Below are positions 42,471-50,405 of a DNA stretch of 64,000 nucleotides, piece by piece; position 1 is the stretch's first letter, and every line of letters begins with the position of its first letter. Under the pieces are notes generated by a model that was given only the letters and a program-made list of their open reading frames with translations, was not told the DNA's origin and made no database searches. Made by a program: the position numbers and the translations under genes. This DNA is from an uncultured Pelagibacteraceae bacterium (GTDB lineage Bacteria; Pseudomonadota; Alphaproteobacteria; Pelagibacterales; Pelagibacteraceae), in contig CACMOQ010000004.1 of the NCBI GenBank assembly GCA_902615445.1, positions 1-64,000 on the forward strand. The letters are read 5' to 3'.

Positions 42471-43480
42471 CCTTTTCCTAATCTTCTGACAATATCTTTT
42501 TTTGATAAAGACTTATAATAATTTTTATTTTTATTGTACCAATCGAAAGTTAACTTTATACCTTGTTCAAAATTTGTTCTTGGCGACCAGCCCAATTTAT
42601 TCTTTATTTTATTACTATTTAAAGCATACCTAATGTCATGTCCTGGACGATCTTTAACAAAGATAATTTTAACTTTATCTTTTAATTTAATTGAATTTTT
42701 AGAAACTTTAATTAATTTTTGTGACACCTGTAAATTATTTAAATTTTTATTGGACCCAATATTATAAAATTGTCCAATTTTTCCTTTTGTAAAAACTTTT
42801 AATAGAGCCTCACAATGATCTTTAACGTATATCCATTCCCTTGAGTTTGTTCCCTTGCCGTATATAGGTAGAGGTTTGTTATTTAAAATATTATAAATAA
42901 GTTTTGGGATTAATTTTTCTGGATGTTGTTTAGGCCCATAATTATTTGAACAATTTGTAATTATTGCAGGGATTTTATAAGTTCTCACATAAGAACTTAC
43001 CAAATGATCCGAAGCTGCTTTACTCGCAGCATAAGGTGAACTTGGTTGATAAGGATAATTCTCAGCTGATCTTCCAGTTAAAATATCACCATATACTTCA
43101 TCTGTAGAAATATGAATTAGTTTAGATTTGTGTTTTTTTGAAAATTCTTTGAAACATTCTAATAAATTATAAACTCCGATAATATTACTTTGAATAAAAT
43201 TTTCAGGATTGTCAATTGATCTATCTACATGTGTTTCTGCAGCAAGGTTGAAAATTGCGATAGGTTTATGATTAAATAAAATTCTTTTTATTTTCTTTTC
43301 TTTAATATCGCATTTAATAAATTTATATTTTCTAGAATTTCGATGTTCTCTAATGTTATAAAAATTGGAAGAATAAGTTATTTTATCAATATTAATAACT
43401 TGGTAATTTTTGCTTATTAACAAATCGATCAAATTACTACCAATAAATCCCAGTCCTCCAGTAACAATTACTTTTTTCAT
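42467..43480 (-). CDS. rmlB: dTDP-glucose 4,6-dehydratase (second RmlB paralogue)
   Basis: A 337-residue extended SDR. VTGGLGFIGSNLIDLL binds NAD; AAETHVDRSIDNPENFI, ISTDEVYGDI (Thr-Asp-Glu catalytic residues), PYAASKAASDHLV (Tyr, Lys), NCSNNYGPKQHPEKLIP and VKDRPGHDIRYALNSNKI are the full set of RmlB signatures. It makes dTDP-4-keto-6-deoxyglucose, the branch point for rhamnose, fucosamine-like and branched sugars. It precedes rmlA in the same operon and is the canonical copy; the homologue at 36654 is more divergent. Confidence 0.94.
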   Translation of the reverse strand: MKKVIVTGGLGFIGSNLIDLLISKNYQVINIDKITYSSNFYNIREHRNSRKYKFIKCDIKEKKIKRILFNHKPIAIFNLAAETHVDRSIDNPENFIQSNIIGVYNLLECFKEFSKKHKSKLIHISTDEVYGDILTGRSAENYPYQPSSPYAASKAASDHLVSSYVRTYKIPAIITNCSNNYGPKQHPEKLIPKLIYNILNNKPLPIYGKGTNSREWIYVKDHCEALLKVFTKGKIGQFYNIGSNKNLNNLQVSQKLIKVSKNSIKLKDKVKIIFVKDRPGHDIRYALNSNKIKNKLGWSPRTNFEQGIKLTFDWYNKNKNYYKSLSKKDIVRRLGKG

Positions 43481-43487
43481 TTATTTT

Positions 43488-44015
43488 TTAGTGACCTGGA
43501 AATTCGATTAAGTTTTCCACAGTGTATCCTTTTTTAATTAAATTGTCTGAACCTTTTAAATCAAATAAATTTATGACAAATATAAAACCAGCAACTTCTC
43601 CTCCTGATATTGAAACTAACTTAGCCGCAGCCTCAGCGGTTCCTCCTGTTGCTATTAAATCATCAATAATCAAAATCCTATCACTTTTTTTAATAGAGTC
43701 TTTATGAACTTCGATTGTAGCAGACCCATACTCTAATTCAAAATCAACTGAATGAACATCTGCGGGTAATTTATTTTTTTTTCGAAGCATAATGAAAGGT
43801 TTTTTTAAAATATAAGAAATGGCTGAGGCAAAAACAAAGCCTCTAGATTCTACCGCTGCAATTTTGTTAAATTCAATTTTTTTTGATCTATCTACAATTT
43901 GATTTATAGTTTCTGAAAATGCATTTTCATCCTTAATTAGTGTAGTGATATCCCTAAACAATATACCTTTTTTTGGATAATCTGGGATTGATCTAATAAA
44001 ATCTTTTAAATTCAT
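43488..44015 (-). CDS. apt: Adenine phosphoribosyltransferase
   Basis: A 175-residue type I phosphoribosyltransferase. IPDYPKKGILFRDITTL is the Apt N-terminal signature, AVESRGFVFASAI the adenine site, and ILIIDDLIATGGTAEAAAKL the PRPP-binding loop. It salvages adenine to AMP. Its divergent neighbour 42 bases away is mtnP, which releases adenine from methylthioadenosine, so the two are metabolically linked and may share a control region. Confidence 0.95.
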   Translation of the reverse strand: MNLKDFIRSIPDYPKKGILFRDITTLIKDENAFSETINQIVDRSKKIEFNKIAAVESRGFVFASAISYILKKPFIMLRKKNKLPADVHSVDFELEYGSATIEVHKDSIKKSDRILIIDDLIATGGTAEAAAKLVSISGGEVAGFIFVINLFDLKGSDNLIKKGYTVENLIEFPGH

Positions 44016-44057
44016 AATTGTTATTTATAAAAAGTATAAATAAGTTAATTTTTAGAC

Positions 44058-44930
44058 ATGACAATAAATAAATTAGCAATAATAGGTGGTAGTGGACTTT
44101 ATGATGTTGAGGAGTTTAAAAAAAGAGAATTATTGGATTTAAATACACCTTGGGGGAAACCGTCAGATCAAATTTTAAAAACTAATTATAACAATAAAGA
44201 GGTGTATTTTTTACCAAGGCATGGAAGAGGACATTATATATCTCCTTCAAAAATTAATTTTAGAGCCAATATAGATGCTCTTAAACAATTAGGCGTCACA
44301 GACATAGTATCAGTTTCTGCTGTTGGTTCTTTAAAAGAGAATTTGCCGCCAGGAAAATTTGTTATTGTTGATCAGTTTATTGATCGTACTTTTGCCAGAG
44401 AGAAAACATTTTTTGATAATGAAATTGTTGCACATGTCTCGATGGCACATCCAACATCTAATGGTTTAATGAATGCTTGTGAGGAGGCAATTAAAAAAGA
44501 AAAAATTGAATATCAAAGAAATGGAACATATGTTGTTATGGAAGGACCACAATTTTCAACATTAGCGGAATCAAATTTATATAGATCGTGGAAGGCAGAT
44601 GTAATTGGTATGACAAACATGCCTGAAGCAAAACTGGCAAGAGAAGCAGAGATAAGATACGCTTCTGTTTCGATGGTTACGGATTATGATTGTTGGCATC
44701 CAGATCATGCAAATGTCGATGTTCAACAAGTAATCAAAGTTCTTCTAGGAAATGCAGTAAAAGCTAAAAACATGATAAAAAATTTAATAGAAAATTTTGA
44801 AAATCATATTGATCCTAACGATCCAACTAACAATTGTTTAGATGTAGCAATAATAACCTCACCTGAAAAAAGAACTAAAAAAACAATAGATAAGCTCAAA
44901 ACAGTTGCTGGTAGAGTTTTAAATAAATGA
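44058..44930 (+). CDS. mtnP: S-methyl-5'-thioadenosine phosphorylase
   Basis: A 290-residue purine nucleoside phosphorylase-fold enzyme of the MTAP class. IIGGSGLYDVEEF, LPRHGRGHYISPSKINFRANI (phosphate and sugar site, in pieces), GMTNMPEAKLAREAEI (the substrate Met and Glu) and MVTDYDCWH (purine-binding Asp) are all present. It splits methylthioadenosine, the waste of polyamine synthesis, into adenine and 5-methylthioribose-1-phosphate. It could also take 5'-deoxyadenosine. It overlaps mtnA by four bases. Confidence 0.93.
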   Translation: MTINKLAIIGGSGLYDVEEFKKRELLDLNTPWGKPSDQILKTNYNNKEVYFLPRHGRGHYISPSKINFRANIDALKQLGVTDIVSVSAVGSLKENLPPGKFVIVDQFIDRTFAREKTFFDNEIVAHVSMAHPTSNGLMNACEEAIKKEKIEYQRNGTYVVMEGPQFSTLAESNLYRSWKADVIGMTNMPEAKLAREAEIRYASVSMVTDYDCWHPDHANVDVQQVIKVLLGNAVKAKNMIKNLIENFENHIDPNDPTNNCLDVAIITSPEKRTKKTIDKLKTVAGRVLNK

Positions 44931-45997
44931 GAATAGAAGGAAAAGAATATCGTACTATCTGGTTTGAAAATAATATTGTAAAAATTATTGATCAAACAAA
45001 ACTTCCTCACCAATTTATAATAAAAGATCTTAAAACCGTTAAGAATGCAATAAACGCAATTAAATTAATGGAAGTAAGAGGTGCACCTTTAATAGGAGCA
45101 ACTGCTGCTTATGGCTTGGTTTTAGCAATTATTGAAAATAATGATCAATCATTTTTAGAGAAATCTGCAGAAGATTTAATTAGTTCAAGACCAACAGCAA
45201 TAAATTTAAAGTGGTCTGTTGATAGAATGATGAAAAAATTATCAGGCGTTAATAGTGATAAAATCTTAGAAATAGCTTTAAATGAAGCAAAAGATATTTG
45301 TGAGGAGGATATAAAATTTTGTAAAAATATAGGATTAAATGGTCTTAAAATTATAGAGGAAATTTTTAGTAAAAAAAAAGATACGGTTAATATATTAACT
45401 CATTGTAATGCAGGGTGGCTTGCAACAATTAATTGGGGAACAGCAACTTCTCCAATTTATCATGCACACAAAAAAGGAATTCCAGTTCATGTTTGGGCAG
45501 ATGAAACTAGGCCAAGAAATCAAGGAGCAAATCTAACTTCTTATGAATTAAACGAAGAAGGAATTAAGAACACAATCATTGCAGATAATACAGGTGGTAT
45601 ATTAATGCAAAGAGGTGAAGTTGATATGTGTATTGTTGGAACAGATAGAACTCTAGCCAATGGAGATGTTTGTAATAAAGTTGGAACTTATCTTAAAGCA
45701 CTTGCAGCTCATGATAATGATATTCCTTTTTATGTTGCACTACCAAGTTCAACAATTGATTGGAATATAAAAAATCATAAAGATATTCCAATAGAGCAGA
45801 GAAATTCAGATGAATTATCTTCTGTTGAAGGTTTAGATGAAAAAGGAGATATAAAAAAAATACAAATTTATCCAAAAAAAAGTAAAGCTATAAATTTAGC
45901 TTTTGATGTAACACCTGCAAAATATGTTACAGGATTAATTACCGAAAAAGGTGTATGTGAAGCATCGGAAAAAGGACTTAAAGAATTATTTAAATGA
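44927..45997 (+). CDS. mtnA: S-methyl-5-thioribose-1-phosphate isomerase
   Basis: A 356-residue eIF2B-related isomerase. EVRGAPLIGATAAYGL, the catalytic Cys in LTHCNAGWLATINWGTA, DETRPRNQGANLTSYEL, and the catalytic Asp in VGTDRTLANGDVCNKVGTY are the family motifs. It converts methylthioribose-1-phosphate (or 5-deoxyribose-1-phosphate) to the ribulose form. It overlaps both neighbours by four bases, which ties it to mtnP and the class II aldolase in one translationally coupled unit. Confidence 0.95.
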   Translation: MRIEGKEYRTIWFENNIVKIIDQTKLPHQFIIKDLKTVKNAINAIKLMEVRGAPLIGATAAYGLVLAIIENNDQSFLEKSAEDLISSRPTAINLKWSVDRMMKKLSGVNSDKILEIALNEAKDICEEDIKFCKNIGLNGLKIIEEIFSKKKDTVNILTHCNAGWLATINWGTATSPIYHAHKKGIPVHVWADETRPRNQGANLTSYELNEEGIKNTIIADNTGGILMQRGEVDMCIVGTDRTLANGDVCNKVGTYLKALAAHDNDIPFYVALPSSTIDWNIKNHKDIPIEQRNSDELSSVEGLDEKGDIKKIQIYPKKSKAINLAFDVTPAKYVTGLITEKGVCEASEKGLKELFK

Positions 45998-46647
45998 AGA
46001 ATTTAGAACAAAGAAATCAAATTATTGAATATTCATTAAAATTAAATTCTACAAATCTCTCACCTCTTAGGTCGGGCAATATATCATTAAGGGGAATAGA
46101 AGATGATATTGAGGGATATTTAATTACTCCATCAGGAAAAAAATATGAAACATTAAAACCTGAAGATATTGTTTTTATGGGTTTAAATGAGGATGAAAAA
46201 AACGACCCAACTAAAAAACCATCTTCTGAATGGAGATTTCATCGAGATATTTATAAAAATAAAAAAGAGGCACATGCTATTGTTCATGCTCATTCTCCAC
46301 ACGCAACGGCTGTATCTTCACATGGAAAACCCATTCCACCTTTTCATTACATGATTGCTCTTGCAGGAGGAGATGACATTAAGTGTGCTGAATACGCGAC
46401 TTTTGGAACTAAAGAGTTATCTAAAAATGTTATCAAATCTCTAGAAAATAGATCTGCATGTTTAATGTCTAATCACGGCCAGGTTGCTTTTGGAAAAAAT
46501 CTTGATGATGCATTTGAACTAGCACAAGAGATAGAAAATATTTGTCATCAATACACTATTGCTTTAAAATTAGGTCAACCTAAGATACTTTCATTTGAAG
46601 AAATGAAAAAAGTTTTAGATAAAGCTAAAAACTATAAAAAAGGGTAA
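45994..46647 (+). CDS. Class II aldolase, Ald2/L-fuculose-phosphate aldolase type (DHAP shunt)
   Basis: A 217-residue zinc aldolase. SGNISLR near the start, PSSEWRFHRDIYKN, the metal His pair in AIVHAHSPHATAVS, AEYATFGTKELS and a third His in LMSNHGQVAFG match FucA-like aldolases. MtnB dehydratase has the same fold, but the P-S-S-E-W-R-F-H and Y-A-T-F-G-T features fit aldolases of the FucA/Ald2 type. Following mtnP and mtnA it should cleave methylthioribulose-1-phosphate to DHAP and methylthioacetaldehyde. Aldehyde dehydrogenases elsewhere in the window could handle the aldehyde. No mtnC, mtnD or mtnK gene is present. Confidence 0.8.
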   Translation: MKNLEQRNQIIEYSLKLNSTNLSPLRSGNISLRGIEDDIEGYLITPSGKKYETLKPEDIVFMGLNEDEKNDPTKKPSSEWRFHRDIYKNKKEAHAIVHAHSPHATAVSSHGKPIPPFHYMIALAGGDDIKCAEYATFGTKELSKNVIKSLENRSACLMSNHGQVAFGKNLDDAFELAQEIENICHQYTIALKLGQPKILSFEEMKKVLDKAKNYKKG

Positions 46648-46648
46648 A

Positions 46649-47689
46649 ATGATTAAAGTAGGGGAGCATATTACTTTAGATATTATAGGCACTACAAAAG
46701 AGTATGATCCTTCAGTTTTTGAAAAAGTTATAAATAAAATTGCTAAAGCAGCAGATGTAACTATCCTTAATATTTCTAAACATAAATTTGAACCTCAGGG
46801 CTTTACAATTTTAGCTTTATTAGCCGAAAGTCACATCAGCTTTCATACATTTCCAGAAAAAGGAATAATTAGCTTTGATTTTTTTACCTGTGGAAAAATA
46901 AGTCCATCAGTAGCAATTGACATTGTTAAAAAAGAATTTGAACATAAAAGAATTGTTAAAAAAGAATTTAATAGAGATACAAGATCTCTTTACCACGATA
47001 TCTATAGTTCACCGGGATTACAAAAATCGTATGTTGTGAATGAAGTTTTAGAAGACTTTAAATCAAAAGTTGGTCAACATATAGAAATTTTAGAATTGGA
47101 GCAGTTTGGAAAATCTTTATTTATTGATGGTGAAATTCAAGTAGCTACTTCAGATGAACATTTATACAGCTCAACTTTTGTTGGTGCTGGTTTAAAATTA
47201 AACAAAAAAAATGAGAGAGCTGCAATAATTGGTGGTGGGGATGGTGGTGTTGCAAGAGAATGTATTTCGAAAAAGTTTAACTTTATAGATTGGTATGAAT
47301 TAGATCCAGAAGTTGTTGAAGTTTGCAACAAACATCTTGGTGATATAGGAAAAAAAGCTACAGAAAAAAATTCTGTAAAATGTGTCTGGGGTGATGCTTT
47401 TAAAAGCATAAAAACAGTGAACGAGGATACATATGATCATATTTTTGTTGATTTAAATGATGACCAGTTTTGTATAGACCTTGCTTCCAAAAATATGGAC
47501 TCTTTAGTTAGAATACTTAAACCAAAAGGAGTAATTACTGCACAGGTTGGAAGTCAGGATAAAAAACCTCTTCAAGTTGAAAATTGGTTGAATGTATTTA
47601 ATCATCATTTTGGAAACACTAATTTATCAAGAGTTTACATACCTAGTTTTGATTGTTCTTGGAATTTTTCTTCATCAATAAATCATTAA
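46649..47689 (+). CDS. Fused S-adenosylmethionine decarboxylase-spermidine synthase
   Basis: A 346-residue two-enzyme fusion. Residues 1-about 115 are a class 1B SpeD/SpeH: ALLAESHISFHTFPEKG carries the self-cleavage site E60-S61 that makes the pyruvoyl group, with His66 and the proton-donor Cys81 in FFTCGK. Residues about 120-340 are SpeE: LFIDGEIQVATSDEHLY, AIIGGGDGGVARE (SAM motif, 193-205) and FVDLNDDQF. It makes decarboxylated SAM and spermidine, and releases MTA for the preceding mtn genes. It is one base after the aldolase gene, so all four are coupled. Such fusions exist in other bacteria but are uncommon. Confidence 0.9.
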   Translation: MIKVGEHITLDIIGTTKEYDPSVFEKVINKIAKAADVTILNISKHKFEPQGFTILALLAESHISFHTFPEKGIISFDFFTCGKISPSVAIDIVKKEFEHKRIVKKEFNRDTRSLYHDIYSSPGLQKSYVVNEVLEDFKSKVGQHIEILELEQFGKSLFIDGEIQVATSDEHLYSSTFVGAGLKLNKKNERAAIIGGGDGGVARECISKKFNFIDWYELDPEVVEVCNKHLGDIGKKATEKNSVKCVWGDAFKSIKTVNEDTYDHIFVDLNDDQFCIDLASKNMDSLVRILKPKGVITAQVGSQDKKPLQVENWLNVFNHHFGNTNLSRVYIPSFDCSWNFSSSINH

Positions 47690-47750
47690 TTTTTTCTTTT
47701 TAATATCCACAATCTGTGAAATACTATTTTTTTTATTAAAGGAGATAACA

Positions 47751-48578
47751 ATGAATATATTCAAGAAAACTATTTTTTCAGTTTTACTTTCTCTATTGGT
47801 AATGGGAAATGTTAATGCTGATAAAATAAGAATTGGAACAGAGGGTGCTTATCCTCCATGGAACTCAAAAAATGAAGCAGGTAAGTTAATTGGTTTTGAA
47901 GTTGAATTAGCTTACACACTTTGTAGATACATTGGACAGCAATGTGTAATAGTTGAGCAAGACTGGGACGGGATGATACCAGCGTTAATCATGAGAAAGT
48001 TTGATGCAATAATGGCAGGTATGTCAATTACTGCAGAAAGACAAAAGGCTATTAGTTTTTCTCAAGGATATGCTGATGAAGTTGCATCTTTAGCAGTCAT
48101 GAAAGGTTCTAGCCTAGAAGGTTTGGATACATCTGCTGGGATAAATCTTACTAAACCAAATGCTGCAGCTAAAAAAGATCTTAAAACACTTACTGCTGCA
48201 TTAGCAGGTAAAACTGTTTGTGTACAAACTGCTACAATTCACCAAAACTTTTTAGATTCTGGCGATGTTGGAAAAGTAAATGTAAGAACTTATAAAACAC
48301 AAGATGAAGTTAACTTAGATTTAGCATCAGGAAGATGTGATGCTGCATTAGCTGCTGCAGTTGCATTTAGCGATTATGCAGAAAAATCTGGTAAGCCAGT
48401 TGTCTTAACTGGACCAACTTTTTCAGGTGGTGCATTTGGAAACGGCGTTGGAGTAGGTATTAGAAAAGATGATACTGAACTTTTAAAAAAGTTTAACTCC
48501 GCTATCAATAAAGCAAGAAAAAACGGAGACATTAGTAGAATTGCTACTAAGTGGTTTGGTTTCGACGCTTCTATGTAA
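47751..48578 (+). CDS. Polar amino acid ABC transporter substrate-binding protein
   Basis: A 275-residue binding protein with a signal peptide (cleavage near Ala23 in GNVNADKIR). IRIGTEGAYPPWNSKNEAGKL and GFEVELAYTLCRYIG are the signature of the lysine/arginine/ornithine/octopine branch (HisJ/ArgT/OccT), where the first loop holds the amino-acid carboxylate; AIMAGMSITAERQKAISFS is the second. An AAAGGAGA ribosome site lies 5 bases before the ATG. Two permease genes follow; no ATPase gene does. Substrate could be arginine or ornithine, relevant to the polyamine locus upstream, but this is inference. Confidence 0.88.
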   Translation: MNIFKKTIFSVLLSLLVMGNVNADKIRIGTEGAYPPWNSKNEAGKLIGFEVELAYTLCRYIGQQCVIVEQDWDGMIPALIMRKFDAIMAGMSITAERQKAISFSQGYADEVASLAVMKGSSLEGLDTSAGINLTKPNAAAKKDLKTLTAALAGKTVCVQTATIHQNFLDSGDVGKVNVRTYKTQDEVNLDLASGRCDAALAAAVAFSDYAEKSGKPVVLTGPTFSGGAFGNGVGVGIRKDDTELLKKFNSAINKARKNGDISRIATKWFGFDASM

Positions 48579-48591
48579 TTAAATTTTCGAT

Positions 48592-48618
48592 TTGGCGACT
48601 ATCATGTATAGTCGCCAA
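48592..48618 (+). promoter_or_regulatory. Hairpin between the amino acid binding protein and permease genes
   Basis: TTGGCGACTAT at 48592-48602 pairs perfectly with ATAGTCGCCAA at 48608-48618 around a 5-base loop. No T-run follows, so it is more likely to block 3'-exonuclease decay than to terminate. It would keep the binding-protein message abundant relative to the permeases. The permease ATG starts only 5 bases after the stem, so the hairpin may also limit its translation. Confidence 0.6.
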
Positions 48619-48623
48619 TCTGT

Positions 48624-49316
48624 ATGGAACTTCTAGCATTTGGAGATACTGGTTGGGGTGATGAACTGTTTTACGCAACCTTGATGACCATAGCTGTTTC
48701 AATAACAGCAATGTTTATAGGTTTTCTCTTTGCATTAATCTTTACCCCATTAAAATTATCTAAAAATAAGTTTTTAAATTTTATCGCCAATTCTTACACA
48801 ACCATAATAAGAGGTGTTCCAGAATTATTAGTCATTTACCTTTTCTTTTTTGGCGGTACTGGTGCAGTTATGTTTGTTGCATCAATATTTGGTTATAATA
48901 AATATATTGAAATAAATGCATTCATTACAGGTGCATTTGCAATTGGAATAATTTCCGGTGCTTATTCAACAGAGGTCTTTAGAGGAGCCATTCAATCAGT
49001 CGACAAAGGTCAGTTTGAAGCTGCCAATGTATTAGGTCTAAATAAATTTGGAAAATTTTTTAAGATTATTTTACCTCAGACATTAAGATTAGCTATTCCA
49101 AATCTAAGTAATGTTTGGCAAATAACACTCAAAGATACCTCACTAATTTCAGTTACTGGTTTAGTTGAAATAATGAGACAATCCTATATTGCTGCTGGAT
49201 CAACAAGAGACCCATTGTTTTTTTATTCATTTGCTGCAGTTTTATATTTATTACTTACTTTTGTTAGCATGAAATTAATCAATAGATTAGAAGTTAGATA
49301 TAGTAGGGGGTATTAA
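48624..49316 (+). CDS. Polar amino acid ABC transporter permease (HisQ type)
   Basis: A 230-residue membrane permease with about five helices. ANSYTTIIRGVPELLVIYLFFFGG near residue 56 and the EAA loop ANVLGLNKFGKFFKIILPQ with LSNVWQITLKDTSLIS are the HisQ/ArtQ/OccQ signatures. It forms one half of the membrane channel with the next permease. Translation must begin at the ATG just after the hairpin at 48592-48618. It shares one base with the next gene (TAATG). No ATP-binding subunit is adjacent, so a stand-alone HisP-type ATPase elsewhere is required. Confidence 0.88.
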   Translation: MELLAFGDTGWGDELFYATLMTIAVSITAMFIGFLFALIFTPLKLSKNKFLNFIANSYTTIIRGVPELLVIYLFFFGGTGAVMFVASIFGYNKYIEINAFITGAFAIGIISGAYSTEVFRGAIQSVDKGQFEAANVLGLNKFGKFFKIILPQTLRLAIPNLSNVWQITLKDTSLISVTGLVEIMRQSYIAAGSTRDPLFFYSFAAVLYLLLTFVSMKLINRLEVRYSRGY

Positions 49317-49987
49317 TGGATCTTGAATTAATGATTAATAGTTTCCCTAAATTATTAAGTGCAGCAGTCATAACTTTAAAACTTCTTTCAGTTTCTCTAA
49401 TAATAGGATTATTTATTGGATTATTTTTTGCAATTCTTAGATTAAATAAGAATATATTTATAAGTAAATTTGCCTATGGATATTCTTATGTTTTTAGAGG
49501 CACACCACTTTTAGTACAAATTTTTATAATTTATTTTGGATTAGGTCAGATTGAATATTTAAGATCGACAGTTTTATGGGTAATTTTGAAAAAACCATAT
49601 TGGTGTGCAATTATTGCTTTTGCTCTTAACACAGGTGCTTACACTTCAGAGATATTTAGATCAGCATTTCAAACAATTAAACCTGGAATAATAGAGGCAG
49701 GTAAAAGCCTGGGTATCTCAAATAAAATAATCTTTTATAAAGTTCAGATACCTATCGCTATCAGACAATCTTTACCAGCTTATGGAAACGAAATTATTCT
49801 AATGATGAAAGGAACTTCTTTAGCCAGTACAGTCACCATAATGGATCTTACAGGTGTTGCAAAATATATAATATCAACAACTTTTAAACCAATTGAAGTT
49901 TTTATTGTTGCGGGGGGTATTTATCTATTTATGACTTTTATAATTCACAATTTAATCAAGTTTTTAGAAAAAAAATATAGTTATTAA
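49316..49987 (+). CDS. Polar amino acid ABC transporter permease (HisM type)
   Basis: A 223-residue permease with five hydrophobic stretches. YSYVFRGTPLLVQIFIIYFGLGQIE is the second-permease signature (HisM/OccM), and EAGKSLGISNKIIFYKVQIPI the EAA loop that contacts the ATPase. It overlaps the first permease by one base, so the two are made in equal amounts. The gene is followed immediately by a convergent DUF6165 gene, and no HisP-type ATPase occurs in the rest of the window, which is unusual for this family. Confidence 0.88.
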   Translation: MDLELMINSFPKLLSAAVITLKLLSVSLIIGLFIGLFFAILRLNKNIFISKFAYGYSYVFRGTPLLVQIFIIYFGLGQIEYLRSTVLWVILKKPYWCAIIAFALNTGAYTSEIFRSAFQTIKPGIIEAGKSLGISNKIIFYKVQIPIAIRQSLPAYGNEIILMMKGTSLASTVTIMDLTGVAKYIISTTFKPIEVFIVAGGIYLFMTFIIHNLIKFLEKKYSY

Positions 49988-50373
49988 TATTTTGTATATT
50001 CTTTAATTTCTTTTATTTTTGAACCAGTGTGATTATTAATTTCTAATTTTATTTTAGCACGGTCGTCATTAAAAAAATGAACATCTCTGGATAGTTTAAT
50101 GAATTTTTCTCCAAAATCTTTTTCTTTTTCACATAATCTTTTTTCATCTTCAATTAACCAAAGCTTAGCGTTAATTTCTTTAAGTGATTGGTAGAGTTTT
50201 TTGAGTTTATCATCATAATTTACATTTTTCTCTAATTGATCTCTTAAAATAGAATGCTCGTTATCAATAAATTTTAACTTTTCATTATCTTTTATCTTTT
50301 CCTTTTTAATCTCTAAAATTGAAATTTTATCTAAAAGTTCTCCAATTGAAACTTCTACTATAATTTTATTCAT
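49984..50373 (-). CDS. DUF6165 family protein
   Basis: A 129-residue, mostly helical, charged protein that matches the DUF6165 pattern: VEVSIGELLDKISILEIKKEKI at the N-terminus, LWLIEDEKRLCEKEKDF in the middle and FIKLSRDVHFFNDDRAKIKLEINNHTGS near the end. Members often sit next to glycosyltransferases for LPS or other surface glycans, as here next to a heptosyltransferase-family gene transcribed divergently 32 bases away. No enzyme activity is known. It overlaps the end of the HisM-type permease gene by four bases on the opposite strand. Confidence 0.8.
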   Translation of the reverse strand: MNKIIVEVSIGELLDKISILEIKKEKIKDNEKLKFIDNEHSILRDQLEKNVNYDDKLKKLYQSLKEINAKLWLIEDEKRLCEKEKDFGEKFIKLSRDVHFFNDDRAKIKLEINNHTGSKIKEIKEYTKY

Positions 50374-50405
50374 AAAATTTAATACTGTGCTATCTTGTTA
50401 TAAAT

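Larger units (their letters stand above)
34483..43480. other. Surface-polysaccharide biosynthesis island
   Basis: Nine genes for nucleotide-sugar and glycan synthesis lie together here, interrupted by a tRNA-Met gene. Base composition is even more A-rich than the surroundings, with many A8-A12 runs in coding sequence and proteins extremely rich in Lys, Asn, Ile and Phe. This matches the hypervariable cell-surface regions typical of SAR11 genomes. Flanking genes (apt/mtnP on the right, regulator on the left) look ordinary, so the island borders are near 34.5 and 43.5 kb. Confidence 0.6.

Noticed and set aside
45994..46647. MtnB (methylthioribulose-1-phosphate dehydratase) as the identity of the class II aldolase
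   Set aside because: Motifs fit the FucA/Ald2 aldolase branch better, and no mtnC or mtnD gene follows; an assay would decide.
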